54,298 bases of DNA, taken from positions 1 to 54,298 of the forward strand of contig CACWIW010000063.1 in the NCBI GenBank assembly GCA_902761035.1, written 5' to 3'. The notes below the pieces were generated by a model that was not told the DNA's origin, searched no databases, and saw only the letters and a list, made by a program, of their open reading frames with translations. Shown piece after piece: positions 32,999 to 41,861 of the stretch (position 1 is the first letter of the stretch; each line of letters begins with the position of its first letter). The translations under genes and the position numbers were made by a program. The stretch comes from an uncultured bacterium. GTDB lineage: Bacteria; Verrucomicrobiota; Kiritimatiellia; RFP12; UBA1067.

Positions 32999-33480
32999 TC
33001 GCGCCGCTCCGCGATCTGAACATGCGTAACGCCCGACGTGCGGGCGATTCCAGCGAGACGCAGGAGGTCGCCCGAGGACACGCGCCGGTCTGCCAGCACC
33101 AGCAACGTGGAGTTGGCGGAGTTCTCCTGCACCCGCGCTACAAGCTGTTCGCACAGAAGCGCGACGGACTGCGGATCGTCCAGCACGTACCGCGCATCGT
33201 CGAAGAACGCTAGCGTACCACCGTTCTCGCCCACGTTTGCGGACGGCAGCACGAGCATCGTCGCGCCTGGCACTACAGCCTGCCGCCCCGTAGACTTGGG
33301 GAGGTCGAACTCCACCCCAGGCGCCGCAGTGAGGCGGCCGTCGATGAGGCCGAACATCACAAGCAGAAGCGCAAGGGTGATCCACGGCGCCGCCGCGAAC
33401 AGCGGCTTCGTCCAGCGCTCGCCGTGACGCCAGATGCCCTCGGCCTGCGCCGGACGCCATCCCCACTCGCGGCCGGTCAT
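32995..33480 (-). CDS. ExbD/TolR-family biopolymer transport protein
   Basis: A 161-residue inner-membrane protein with one helix (about residues 31-48) followed by VEFDLPKST, the ExbD/TolR motif, and a periplasmic domain (TLLVLADRRVSSGDLLRLAGIA). With ExbB it forms a proton-driven motor powering outer-membrane processes. The expected membrane Asp may be D47. The start at 33480 overlaps the exbB stop (ATGA). Confidence 0.85.
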   Translation of the reverse strand: MTGREWGWRPAQAEGIWRHGERWTKPLFAAAPWITLALLLVMFGLIDGRLTAAPGVEFDLPKSTGRQAVVPGATMLVLPSANVGENGGTLAFFDDARYVLDDPQSVALLCEQLVARVQENSANSTLLVLADRRVSSGDLLRLAGIARTSGVTHVQIAERRE

Positions 33481-34094
33481 GCAACGGCCTCCCTGTGGGC
33501 GGCAAGGATGCCGAGTATCTCGCTCGCGGCGGCCTCGAGGTCGGCCGTGAGGTGGTCTAGGCGCACGCGGAGCATGCCGTACATCACCTGCACGGATACG
33601 GCCACCACGATGCCCGCCGCGGCCGCGCCAAGCGTCTGCATCGCTCCGCCCATGAGGTCCACCCGCGCCACGAGGGGCTGTCCGCCAACCGCTATCACCA
33701 CGCGCGCCATGCCCACTATGGTGCCGAGAAGGCCGAGAAGCGGCGCGGACTGCGCGATGATGGCAAGCAACGCGAGACGCCGCTCGAAGCGCCCCACCTC
33801 GGCGCGGCCAGTCGTATCCACGGCCTCGCGCAAGATGCGCGCCGAGGCGGTGCGGTGCCGCACTGCCGCCGCGACGATGCGCGCGACCGGAGCGGGTGTC
33901 TCGTCGCATAGCGCGAGGGCCTCTTCGGCGTTGCCCTGCTCCAGCACGTTTCCGACTCCGCGCACGAAATCCTCGTAGCCCATCTGCGCGCGCCTCAGCG
34001 CGATCAGACGGTTGAAGAACAGCAGCACGCTGGTCACCCCCAGCGCGATCAGCAGCCAGAACACGGGGCCGCCCAGCATAGTCCAAACGCTCAT
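33477..34094 (-). CDS. MotA/TolQ/ExbB-family proton channel protein
   Basis: A 205-residue membrane protein with three helices (about residues 9-26, 108-130 and 150-172). The cytoplasmic loop is ERRLALLAIIAQSAPLLGLLGTIVGM, the family signature, and the third helix is AMQTLGAAAAGIVVAVSV. It partners the ExbD gene that follows. Location after a TPR protein suggests a Tol-like or dedicated transport machine. Both neighbours overlap by 4 bases. Confidence 0.92.
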   Translation of the reverse strand: MSVWTMLGGPVFWLLIALGVTSVLLFFNRLIALRRAQMGYEDFVRGVGNVLEQGNAEEALALCDETPAPVARIVAAAVRHRTASARILREAVDTTGRAEVGRFERRLALLAIIAQSAPLLGLLGTIVGMARVVIAVGGQPLVARVDLMGGAMQTLGAAAAGIVVAVSVQVMYGMLRVRLDHLTADLEAAASEILGILAAHREAVA

Positions 34095-36679
34095 TTGCCA
34101 GCTCTCTCCTTTCTCAGACGCGCAATGCGCTGCCGCGCTGAATCGGCTGACGGCACGCGCGCGTCAACCACGTACCTCAGCATGCGCTCGGCCTGGCGCA
34201 CGTTCCCGGAAGCCTCGTAGGCATCGGCAAGGTTGAACGCCGCCCGCGCGAAGAAGGCACTCGCGTTGACGTCGAACGGCACGCCCGCGCGCACGCCGTC
34301 CACATACGCCATCACCACGTTCGTGTAGTACTGGTCGTACGCCTCGTTGTAGTTGTGCATCTTCTCGAGCGTGCGCGCCAGCTTGAACGATATGACGATG
34401 CGCATCGAAGGCGGCACGTCCGCGTCCTGCAGCACGGAACGGTATGCGTCCACCGCCTTGCTGTAGTAGGCCGAGTTGTCGGCCCCGCGCGCGAACAGGC
34501 TGTCCGCCTTCAGAACGGCCGCGCGCCTGCGCATGTCGTCGGAGACGGGCATGCGCGACGCGCGCTCAAGGACCAGCACCGCCTCGTCGAACCGTGCCTG
34601 GTCGATGAGCGCCTCGCCCTGCAGCAGCAGCGCCTCGGCGAGAATGGGCGTTTCGGGAGTCTCCTGCGCGGCGGCGGACACCGCTGCCGGGTGTTTCACG
34701 ACGCGCGACACGATCTCAATGACCTTTGGATAGTCGGACTGGGCCGCCATGCACCGCGCCGCGTGTACGAGCGCGTCGAGCTGACGCCCCGCCGACACGT
34801 CCTTGTTCGTCGCGCATTCCTCAAACTCGGCTAAGGCGGCGGCGTAGTTGCGCTTGGCGAAGTCTAGTTTTGCCAACCAGATGAGGACGTCCGTCCGCAA
34901 CGGCGAGTCTGGCGTTTCGTCCAGCAAGGCGCGCGCGGATGCGTAAGCCTCGTCGTCGCGTCCCGCGCCGTATCGGCATAGCGCGCAGAAGAAGCGCATC
35001 TCGCCGGCCCGTGAGGGATCGATCTTAGCCACTGCCGTGAAATCGCGTTCGGCGGCAGGGAAACGGTAGTCGCGGTAGCTGGCCCGACCGCGCCCTTCCA
35101 GCGCCTTCGCCTTCTGCGCGGGCGAGAGCGCGGGGAGCGGGCGCGCCTTTGCGGACGCCGCATCCCCCTCGTCCAACAGGGCTGCGTCCGAACCAGACTT
35201 CTCGCCCAAGAGGCGGTTGTATATCTCGATTGCCGTAGTCGTCCTTCCGGCGGATGAAAGTTCAGAGGCCAGACGCAGTCCGGCGTCGATCGAGTATTTC
35301 CCGCCGCCGTCCAGAATTGACCGGAAAACGTCCGCAGCCTCCTTGGATTGCTTTGCGCGCGACAAGGCGTCCGCACGCTGGTACTGCGCGAATTCGACTA
35401 GGTTAGAGCTTGTGACCTCGCCGTAAACGCCCGCTGCCTCCGCGAATCTGCGAGAGGCGACGAGCGCATCCCCCTGACGGAACTGGCAGCGCGCACGGTC
35501 CTCCGAGTTCGTCGCCATCTGCGCCGCGCGCGCGAAAGCGCCCACGGCCTCCGCGTCGCGTCCTAGCTCCTTGAACGCAAGTCCGCGCCCTTCCAGCGCG
35601 TGAAGCGTCTGAGGATGGGCGGGATAGGCCTGCAGGAAATGGTCGTACGCCTTTAGAGCCTCTTCGCACTCGCTTGCCATGAGACGCACGTCGCCGAGCT
35701 TGAGCAGCGCGTCGCCCGCGCCGGGATCGTCGGGATGCGAGCGCACGAGCGCGCCGATGCGCGCCGCGCCGCCCTCGCGTGCCGCCGCCACCGACATCTC
35801 CTTGAATCCGAGGTTAAAGCCCGCGCGCGTGGTCAACTTGCCCTTCTTGGCGCGCGCCACGGCGTTTGACGCCATCGCGAGGGCCGCGTTCGTACTGCCA
35901 GAGAGCCAATCTACGTCTGAAAGCGCAAGGGCTGCGTATACGTACGGCTCCTCCGCCGTCTTCTCGCCGGCCTTCACGAGCCGCTCCCGCAAAGCACGCG
36001 CCTCCTTCGTGTCGCCAAGTGCCTCCGCGATGTCCGCCGCCATCAGGCGTACCCCGTCGCCCGGCGCGCCGGGAGCGTCAACGGCACCCTCGCGCCGCAA
36101 CAGGTCCAGCGCGCCCTTCGGGTCGCCCCTGGACAAATGCGCCTCAGCCCATTCGCTTGCGTTCTCCACGCGCGCCACCGAGTTGGACGGCAGCTTCGAG
36201 GCGGCTTCCGCAAAATGCTTGTCGGCGGCTTCCCAGCTGCGGTCCGCCACCTCCAGGCGCGCCATCAGACGCGCGGCCAGCACGGCGAGCTGCGGGTCTG
36301 CGATTGGCGCCTCCAGCAGCTTGTGCGCAGGCTTGATCTTCCCTTCCGCCGCAAGCGCGTAAGCGCGCCAGTAGCGGAATGCGTCGCCCGCCGGATTGCC
36401 CCAGGATTCGAGGCGGGACGGAATCTCAGATGTCTTACCCGAACGCGCAAGCGTCTCCAGCTGCACGAGCCGCGCCTCGGTGCGCAGAGCCGGCAATTTC
36501 GCCGCGTTCTCGGCACGGTGCTCGGCCGTGTACCAGTTCCCGTCGCCAAGCGCGCGACGCGCCACGACAAGGTCGTTGGACGCTGCCTGCGGCGAGATAG
36601 GCACGGCACCGGAAACGGCACCGAAAGCGGATGACGCCGCGACGGCGAACAAGACGAAGAGCTGGAGATTGCCGTTCAC
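34091..36679 (-). CDS. Exported TPR-repeat protein
   Basis: An 862-residue protein with a signal peptide (residues 1-20, MNGNLQLFVLFAVAASSAFG) and many tetratricopeptide repeats through the rest, e.g. EEALKAYDHFLQAYPAHPQTLHALEGRGLAFKELG (given here in pieces in the residue range 340-390). TPR arrays scaffold protein complexes; in this place before ExbB/ExbD it may link the motor to the outer membrane or the wall, as YbgF/BamD-like proteins do. It begins 12 bases after the alkaline phosphatase gene and its stop overlaps exbB by 4 bases. Confidence 0.88.
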   Translation of the reverse strand: MNGNLQLFVLFAVAASSAFGAVSGAVPISPQAASNDLVVARRALGDGNWYTAEHRAENAAKLPALRTEARLVQLETLARSGKTSEIPSRLESWGNPAGDAFRYWRAYALAAEGKIKPAHKLLEAPIADPQLAVLAARLMARLEVADRSWEAADKHFAEAASKLPSNSVARVENASEWAEAHLSRGDPKGALDLLRREGAVDAPGAPGDGVRLMAADIAEALGDTKEARALRERLVKAGEKTAEEPYVYAALALSDVDWLSGSTNAALAMASNAVARAKKGKLTTRAGFNLGFKEMSVAAAREGGAARIGALVRSHPDDPGAGDALLKLGDVRLMASECEEALKAYDHFLQAYPAHPQTLHALEGRGLAFKELGRDAEAVGAFARAAQMATNSEDRARCQFRQGDALVASRRFAEAAGVYGEVTSSNLVEFAQYQRADALSRAKQSKEAADVFRSILDGGGKYSIDAGLRLASELSSAGRTTTAIEIYNRLLGEKSGSDAALLDEGDAASAKARPLPALSPAQKAKALEGRGRASYRDYRFPAAERDFTAVAKIDPSRAGEMRFFCALCRYGAGRDDEAYASARALLDETPDSPLRTDVLIWLAKLDFAKRNYAAALAEFEECATNKDVSAGRQLDALVHAARCMAAQSDYPKVIEIVSRVVKHPAAVSAAAQETPETPILAEALLLQGEALIDQARFDEAVLVLERASRMPVSDDMRRRAAVLKADSLFARGADNSAYYSKAVDAYRSVLQDADVPPSMRIVISFKLARTLEKMHNYNEAYDQYYTNVVMAYVDGVRAGVPFDVNASAFFARAAFNLADAYEASGNVRQAERMLRYVVDARVPSADSARQRIARLRKERAGK

Positions 36680-36691
36680 GCGATCCTGTTG

Positions 36692-38452
36692 CTAGAGGGT
36701 GAGGTCCAGTAGCTGCGCAAGGCGCTTCGCGACGTCGGTGTTGTCGTACAAGCCCTCAAACAGCTCCGCGCCGGGGCCGAACGCAAACACGGGAACCGGC
36801 GTCGCCGTATGGCTAGTAGCGCCGTAGTGGACCGTTGCCTTCCCAGTCGCCGGGCTCACGGTGGCGTTCACGCCGCCGGTCTCATGGTCGGCCATGACCA
36901 CGACGAGCGTATCGCCGCCGTGCGCAAGCGACCAGTCGACGGCGGTGCGCGCGGCCCAGTCGATCTTCACCACGCCCAAAACGGTCTGCGTGGGCTTGTT
37001 GGCGTGCGACCCGTGGTCGGGATCGCCACTCTCGATTAGCACGAAGAAGCGCTTGCCGTCCTGCGAGAGGCGGTTCAGCGCCGTCTCCGTCAACTGCTTG
37101 TAACGTGATTCTTCGTCGAGCTCGCCGTCCTTCAGCTGGGCGAGGACGCGCTTGTCGCGCGGGGCCTCGAGGAACGAGGCGAACGTCTCGCACAGCTGGT
37201 AGCCCTTCCCGGTCATTTCGGACAGGATGTCGCGGCCGTCCCTGCGCTTTCCGCCCTTCGCCTTCGGGAGGAAATACCGTCTGCAGTGGTAGCCAAGAAG
37301 AATCTCGAAGTCGCACTTCGCGGCGTCGCGGATGATGTCCTCACTGTACGAGCGGACCGGCACATGCGCGTAGTAGACGGACGGCGTCGCGCCGACGAAT
37401 GGATCGTCAGTCATCAGGCCCACCGCGAATCCTGCCGCGTGCGCGCGCGTGGCGATCGAATCGACATGGGACTTGTCGGGCAGCATGCCGAGCATGCTGT
37501 TGTTGGTCTTGCGTCCGCAGGCGAACGCCGTCGCGGAGGCGGCGCTGTCCGTCACATCCGCGTTCGCCGAGTAAGTGGTCGCGAATCCGGCGTAGGGAAG
37601 CTGGTTCATCACGAGCGCGCCCGGACGCTGGCGCAGGAAGTTCGAGGCGAACGTAACGGACCCGATGCCCATGCCGTCGCCCAGGATGAACACGACGTTG
37701 CGCGGCTTCGCCCCTACGGGATAGACGGGAAGCGGCTTTTCGTAGAGGTCGGGGAATTTGTAGGTGCGCGTGATGCGCAGATCGACCGGCACCTGGCGGG
37801 GTTTGCGCCTATCGCCCACCGTCGCGCCCGCGACGACCCAAAGCCCTTCGTCGGCTGTGAAGGAAAAGGCAGCGAGCTTCTTCCCGCGCGCGAGGGGGAA
37901 GGTCGAGACGAATAGCGACACCTGCGTGTTGTTGTTGTAGATCGTCCATGCGCGCACGGCGTTGCGGTAGCTGCGCGAGGCCAACCAGTCGCCCACGTCG
38001 CGGCCGATGCGGACATGGAGCTCTTCCTTGGCGCCGCCCTCGTAGACGAGGTGAAGCGATCCGACGATCGGCTTGTCGTCCGGCGAAGTGAACGACGAGG
38101 CGTGCAGCAGGTAGAGGCAGTCGCCGCGAAGCGGCTTTGCGAGCTTCACTTCGGCGGACTGCGCGAGGTAGGTGCGCCTGTGCCCGCCGAGGACGATGCA
38201 CGCCTTGTCCGCGCTCGTGGACGCAGGCGCGATCTGGAACGGGATGCCGCCGATGTCCTGCTCGCCGGACGGCAACATGCGCAGGTCGTTGCTGCCGAGG
38301 TCGATGAACCCGCCTTTTTGGTCGTATGCCTCGTCGTCGAGGAAGGATGAATTAGCGCCGTTCCCGAACGGAACCGGAACAAACGCGGCACTTGCGGCGA
38401 GAACCGTTGCGGCCACGCCTGCGAGGAATGTATTGACTTTGCGCATCTGCAT
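36692..38452 (-). CDS. Exported alkaline phosphatase
   Basis: A 586-residue phosphomonoesterase with a signal peptide (residues 1-25). Metal and catalytic motifs of the family are FILGDGMGIG (Asp metal ligand), TDSAASATAF (Ser nucleophile), and MADHETGGV. The region between the signal peptide and about residue 210 is an additional beta-rich domain (GHRRTYLAQSAEVKLAKPL) not found in the minimal enzyme and perhaps a binding module. I use the ATG at 38452; a TTG at 38461 would add three residues, and another ATG lies at 38446. No strong ribosome site was seen. It heads an operon with the TPR/Exb genes and sits after a strong promoter. Confidence 0.9.
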   Translation of the reverse strand: MQMRKVNTFLAGVAATVLAASAAFVPVPFGNGANSSFLDDEAYDQKGGFIDLGSNDLRMLPSGEQDIGGIPFQIAPASTSADKACIVLGGHRRTYLAQSAEVKLAKPLRGDCLYLLHASSFTSPDDKPIVGSLHLVYEGGAKEELHVRIGRDVGDWLASRSYRNAVRAWTIYNNNTQVSLFVSTFPLARGKKLAAFSFTADEGLWVVAGATVGDRRKPRQVPVDLRITRTYKFPDLYEKPLPVYPVGAKPRNVVFILGDGMGIGSVTFASNFLRQRPGALVMNQLPYAGFATTYSANADVTDSAASATAFACGRKTNNSMLGMLPDKSHVDSIATRAHAAGFAVGLMTDDPFVGATPSVYYAHVPVRSYSEDIIRDAAKCDFEILLGYHCRRYFLPKAKGGKRRDGRDILSEMTGKGYQLCETFASFLEAPRDKRVLAQLKDGELDEESRYKQLTETALNRLSQDGKRFFVLIESGDPDHGSHANKPTQTVLGVVKIDWAARTAVDWSLAHGGDTLVVVMADHETGGVNATVSPATGKATVHYGATSHTATPVPVFAFGPGAELFEGLYDNTDVAKRLAQLLDLTL

Positions 38453-38520
38453 ATTTGCCAACTTTTTTGCTTTTTCGTTTTCTTGATTTGTTCAAGGGCA
38501 TAATGCCCCAAACCGCGTAT

Positions 38521-38550
38521 ATTTTACAATATTCCGCGCTTCGCTGTCAA
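38521..38550 (-). promoter_or_regulatory. Strong promoter of the alkaline phosphatase operon
   Basis: On the minus strand a perfect TTGACA (38550-38545), an 18-base spacer and TAAAAT (38526-38521). The leader then contains a perfect small palindrome GGGCATTATGCCC at about 38496-38508. No Pho box was recognised. Confidence 0.7.
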
Positions 38551-38583
38551 TGATTGCGCAGTTTCCCAGCCGTTCACAGCGGA

Positions 38584-39636
38584 TCAGTCACCGGGTTGGA
38601 GGGTGGGGTCGACGTCGACCGCGAGCGCAGCGTCGCCCGTGACGTTGCGCCGCCAGTAGGCGAGGCCGGCGATCATCGCCGCGTTGTCGCCGCAGTACTT
38701 CGGCTGTGCGAGGAGTAGCGGCACGCCCGCCGCCTGCGCGACTTCCGCGAGGCGCGCACGAAGGCGTCCGTTCAGCGACACGCCGCCGCCCACCACGAGC
38801 GCCTTGTATTCGCGGCGTCTCAGCGCGCGTACCGTACGGTTTGCAAGCGCACCAACAATCGCCTCCTGATAGCCCGCCACAATCCGAGCCTTCTCGGCGT
38901 CGTCCTTCGGCGGGTTCTTGCGCACTGAGTAGAGGAGCGCCGTCTTGAGGCCGGAGAAGGATACGCAGAGCTCAGCGTCGAGTCCCGCAAGCGCCGCCGT
39001 GCCGGGACGCGGCGCGCCCTTCGGGAAGCGCGGCAGGTCGTCCGTGATCGGCACGTTCCGCGCCCAGCGATCGATCACGGGCCCGCCCGGATAACCGAGG
39101 CCGAGCAACTTCGCCGCCTTGTCGAACGCCTCGCCGGCCGCGTCGTCGAGCGTCTGGCCAATTATCTTGTATTCGCCGTAGGACGGCATGTCGATCCATG
39201 TGGTGTGTCCGCCCGAGACGGCAAGTCCCAGCGCGGGCATGCAGGATTCGGGGGCGTCCACGGTCGCGTCGGAGCCAGCGTCAAAGAGGAACGGCGTGTG
39301 GAGGTGCGCCTCGATGTGGTTCACGCCGATGAGCGGCACGCCGAGCGAGAGTGCAAGACCCTTCGCTGCGTTGAGGCCCACGAGAAGCGAGCTCGCGAGT
39401 CCGGGACCGTACGTCACGGCCACGGCGTCGATAGACACGCCGCCCTTCATCGCCTCCTGCACCACTCCGTGTATCTTCTCGATGTGTGCGCGGCTTGCCA
39501 CCTCCGGCACAACGCCGCCGTAGGGCTGGTGCAGCGGAATCTGCGTGTACACGACGTTCGCGAGCACCTCGCGTCCGTCCTTAACCACTGCGCACGCCGT
39601 CTCGTCGCAGCTCGTCTCAATTCCCAGGATATTCAT
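38584..39636 (-). CDS. tsaD: tRNA threonylcarbamoyladenosine synthase subunit TsaD
   Basis: A 350-residue ASKHA-fold protein that transfers the threonylcarbamoyl group to A37 of ANN-decoding tRNAs (t6A). The N-terminal MNILGIETSCDET and the metal-binding HIEAH (H107, H111) are diagnostic, followed by VSGGHTTW and the C-terminal GGGVSLNGRLR. Start at 39636 overlaps the preceding stop as TAATG; the longer frame is a shadow. It is the last gene of the guaB operon. Confidence 0.95.
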   Translation of the reverse strand: MNILGIETSCDETACAVVKDGREVLANVVYTQIPLHQPYGGVVPEVASRAHIEKIHGVVQEAMKGGVSIDAVAVTYGPGLASSLLVGLNAAKGLALSLGVPLIGVNHIEAHLHTPFLFDAGSDATVDAPESCMPALGLAVSGGHTTWIDMPSYGEYKIIGQTLDDAAGEAFDKAAKLLGLGYPGGPVIDRWARNVPITDDLPRFPKGAPRPGTAALAGLDAELCVSFSGLKTALLYSVRKNPPKDDAEKARIVAGYQEAIVGALANRTVRALRRREYKALVVGGGVSLNGRLRARLAEVAQAAGVPLLLAQPKYCGDNAAMIAGLAYWRRNVTGDAALAVDVDPTLQPGD

Positions 39637-40481
39637 TACCAAAACTTCCACCAGGCCTTTTTCACCGGCTCCACGCCGCCCGTGTCCTTGTAAAACTCCT
39701 TCACACGCTCCGAGCCAGCGACGTCCGGGTCGGACATCATCTCGCGCCCCCTGTATTCCAGGATGTCGGGCAGGCTCCAGAACGTGCTGTACAGGAACTT
39801 GCCCTGCGTGGCGAGGTGAAGCACCACAACCTCGCCTGTCTGCATCACGGAGATGACCGGCGGCTTCACGCGGATGACGGGTCCCAAGTCGGTTGTGCGC
39901 CACCGCCGTGTGGAGATGCCCTCGTCGCGCGCCTTCATGAAAAGGTGCTCCACCTGGTCGCGTCCCCAGTGGACAAGCTCAAAGTTGCGACGGAGACCCT
40001 CGCGGTTCGAGAACATCTGGAGCGCATTCGCGCAGTGGAGACCTGGCACCACGTCGAAACTCTTGAGAGAGCTCTCGAAGCGCATGCCGCCGTGTACCAG
40101 TACGGCACGGGCGAGATAGCGCGTGTTCTCGTCAAAGCGGAAGTGGTTCGCAAGGAACGTCTCCAGCTTCTGTCCCTCTCCGGAAAGCAGCGCGAACGGC
40201 GCCACGAACGGTTTGTCCGTAATGCGGTCGTACCGATGCTTGTCGTGCGCGCGGAACAACTCCACGAAGAGACGGTCTGATGCGCCCGGCTTGCGGCAGT
40301 CGACCACGTCCGCAGAGGCGTTCGCAACGTCCACGACGGCGCGGATGCGTTCGCCCTCAACGTACTCGTCGTGGGTCATTATGAGCTGCACCGTGATCTC
40401 GGTAGGCAGCGCAGCAGCAGACACCATCCGCACGAGGCAGGCGGCGAACAGCGGGAGGAGCATGGTTGTCGTTCTTTTCAT
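39636..40481 (-). CDS. Exported protein of unknown function
   Basis: A 281-residue protein with a signal peptide (residues 1-22, MKRTTTMLLPLFAACLVRMV then SAA). The mature N-terminus (ITVQLIMTHDEYVEGERIRAVVDVANAS) looks like a beta-sandwich domain; the remainder is mixed. I do not recognise the family or any active site. The gene lies 10 bases after the MBL hydrolase and overlaps tsaD, so it is coexpressed with them. Confidence 0.8.
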   Translation of the reverse strand: MKRTTTMLLPLFAACLVRMVSAAALPTEITVQLIMTHDEYVEGERIRAVVDVANASADVVDCRKPGASDRLFVELFRAHDKHRYDRITDKPFVAPFALLSGEGQKLETFLANHFRFDENTRYLARAVLVHGGMRFESSLKSFDVVPGLHCANALQMFSNREGLRRNFELVHWGRDQVEHLFMKARDEGISTRRWRTTDLGPVIRVKPPVISVMQTGEVVVLHLATQGKFLYSTFWSLPDILEYRGREMMSDPDVAGSERVKEFYKDTGGVEPVKKAWWKFW

Positions 40482-40491
40482 TGTTTTTCTC

Positions 40492-41277
40492 CTATACTCT
40501 GATTTTCATTCCGTCATACGTGAGCCGTATCCGGCGCGGCAGACGCGCCTCGAATTCGGCGTGCTTCACGTCGTGGCACATGTGGACGAAATACCCGCGC
40601 CGCGGCGCGATCTCGTCCATGTAGGCGAGCGCGCGCTCGAGCGTGAGGTGCGTAGGGTGCGGACGCGTATCGCGGAGGCAGTCCAGCACCGCAACGTCCG
40701 CGCCGCGCATTTTTGCAAGCGTTTTCGGCGGAATATCGTAGCAGTCGCTCACGTATGCCACGCGCTTTCCATCGTGCTCGAAGAGGTAGCCGCACGTTGG
40801 CGTGTTGCCATGCACGACGGGAAGCGGCGTCACGCGTACGTCGCCAAGGTGGAACGCGCGCGTCGCTCGGTGGAATTCAATCATCGGACGGTACAACCCC
40901 AGTTCGTTCGGTTTCGTGCCGATGTATGGAAAGATGCGGTGCATTGCGTCAATCGTCTCGGGCGAGGCATAGCAAGGCAGAACCGTCTTCCCGTTTAGCG
41001 TGTTGAACCGACGCAGGTCATCGAATCCGGCAATGTGGTCCATGTGCACATGCGTGAGCAGACACGCACGCACGTCCAAGACACCCAACTCAAGGCACGC
41101 AATGCGGAACTCGGGCGGCGCATCCACCACGAACGCCATACCCGGCGTCTGCACGTAGAGTCCCGTGCGACGGCGCCGGTCACGCGGATCGTCGGAAGTG
41201 CAAGTCGGGCACGTACACCCGATCTGGGGCACGCCGACGGAAGTACCCGTCCCGAGGAATGTCAAGCGCAAGGACAT
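40492..41277 (-). CDS. MBL-fold metallo-hydrolase (PhnP/RNase Z-like)
   Basis: A 261-residue metallo-beta-lactamase-fold hydrolase. The dinuclear metal motif HVHMDH (about residues 75-80) is present, along with the N-terminal GTGTSVGVPQIGC and the zinc-ribbon-like CTCPTC that PhnP-type phosphodiesterases share. Further His and Asp ligands appear as VVHGNTPTCGY and YVSDCYD. The reaction is probably hydrolysis of a phosphodiester or cyclic phosphate; the substrate is not known. Start at 41277 chosen because the longer frame is a shadow of queH. Confidence 0.88.
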   Translation of the reverse strand: MSLRLTFLGTGTSVGVPQIGCTCPTCTSDDPRDRRRRTGLYVQTPGMAFVVDAPPEFRIACLELGVLDVRACLLTHVHMDHIAGFDDLRRFNTLNGKTVLPCYASPETIDAMHRIFPYIGTKPNELGLYRPMIEFHRATRAFHLGDVRVTPLPVVHGNTPTCGYLFEHDGKRVAYVSDCYDIPPKTLAKMRGADVAVLDCLRDTRPHPTHLTLERALAYMDEIAPRRGYFVHMCHDVKHAEFEARLPRRIRLTYDGMKIRV

Positions 41278-41285
41278 GGCGCATA

Positions 41286-41861
41286 TTATACCATGTTTCG
41301 GCGCGAGAACTCGCAGCCGCAGTAAGATTGCCGGTAAAGGCCCAGCTCGGCAGCACGCCGGAGCGAGCGCAGGAAGCCGTCCTTCTTCTTGAAATCGACG
41401 GGCAGGAACTTCGGCGCGGCCGCCGCCGAACCGCCGCAGTCCTTCGCGGAAACGCCCCATGCGGCGTCCGCACCCGCCTCAAACACCATCGGGCTCACCT
41501 TGTGGGGTGAGACGGTGAGCGACGTGGTGAACGCCTCATAACCGTGCTCCGCCGCCCACGCCGCCGCGCGCGCAAGGTTGTAGCGAAAGCACCGCGCACA
41601 CCGCGCGCCCTTCTCAGGCGCGTCCTCAAAACCCTTCGCGACCTTCTCAAGCCAGTCTTCGTGGTCGTAGGAATCCGCCACCAGCTCCACGCCGTCGGCC
41701 TCGGCCAGCTTGCGCGCGTTCGCGAGCCGCTTCTCGAACTCCGCCTCCGTGTCGATGTTGGAGTTGGAGAAGAAGAGTGCGACCTCGTTACCGAGGTCGC
41801 GCAGCGCGGGCACGCACGCGCTCGCGCACGGCCCGCAGCACGTATGAAGCAACACCCTCAC
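41286..41861 (-). CDS. queH: Epoxyqueuosine reductase QueH
   Basis: A 191-residue enzyme of the DUF208 family that reduces epoxyqueuosine to queuosine on tRNA. The Cys motifs HTCCGPC (residues 6-12), CARC and CGC near the C-terminus bind an iron-sulfur cluster and metal. QueH is the non-orthologous alternative to QueG. Together with queD and queE elsewhere in the window this shows an active queuosine route. Its start overlaps the guaB end by 4 bases. Confidence 0.93.
   Translation of the reverse strand: MRVLLHTCCGPCASACVPALRDLGNEVALFFSNSNIDTEAEFEKRLANARKLAEADGVELVADSYDHEDWLEKVAKGFEDAPEKGARCARCFRYNLARAAAWAAEHGYEAFTTSLTVSPHKVSPMVFEAGADAAWGVSAKDCGGSAAAAPKFLPVDFKKKDGFLRSLRRAAELGLYRQSYCGCEFSRRNMV

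Noticed and set aside
38146..38511. 121-codon frame overlapping the start of the phosphatase gene
   Set aside because: Starts in the leader in another frame and overlaps the signal-peptide region; no homologous text.
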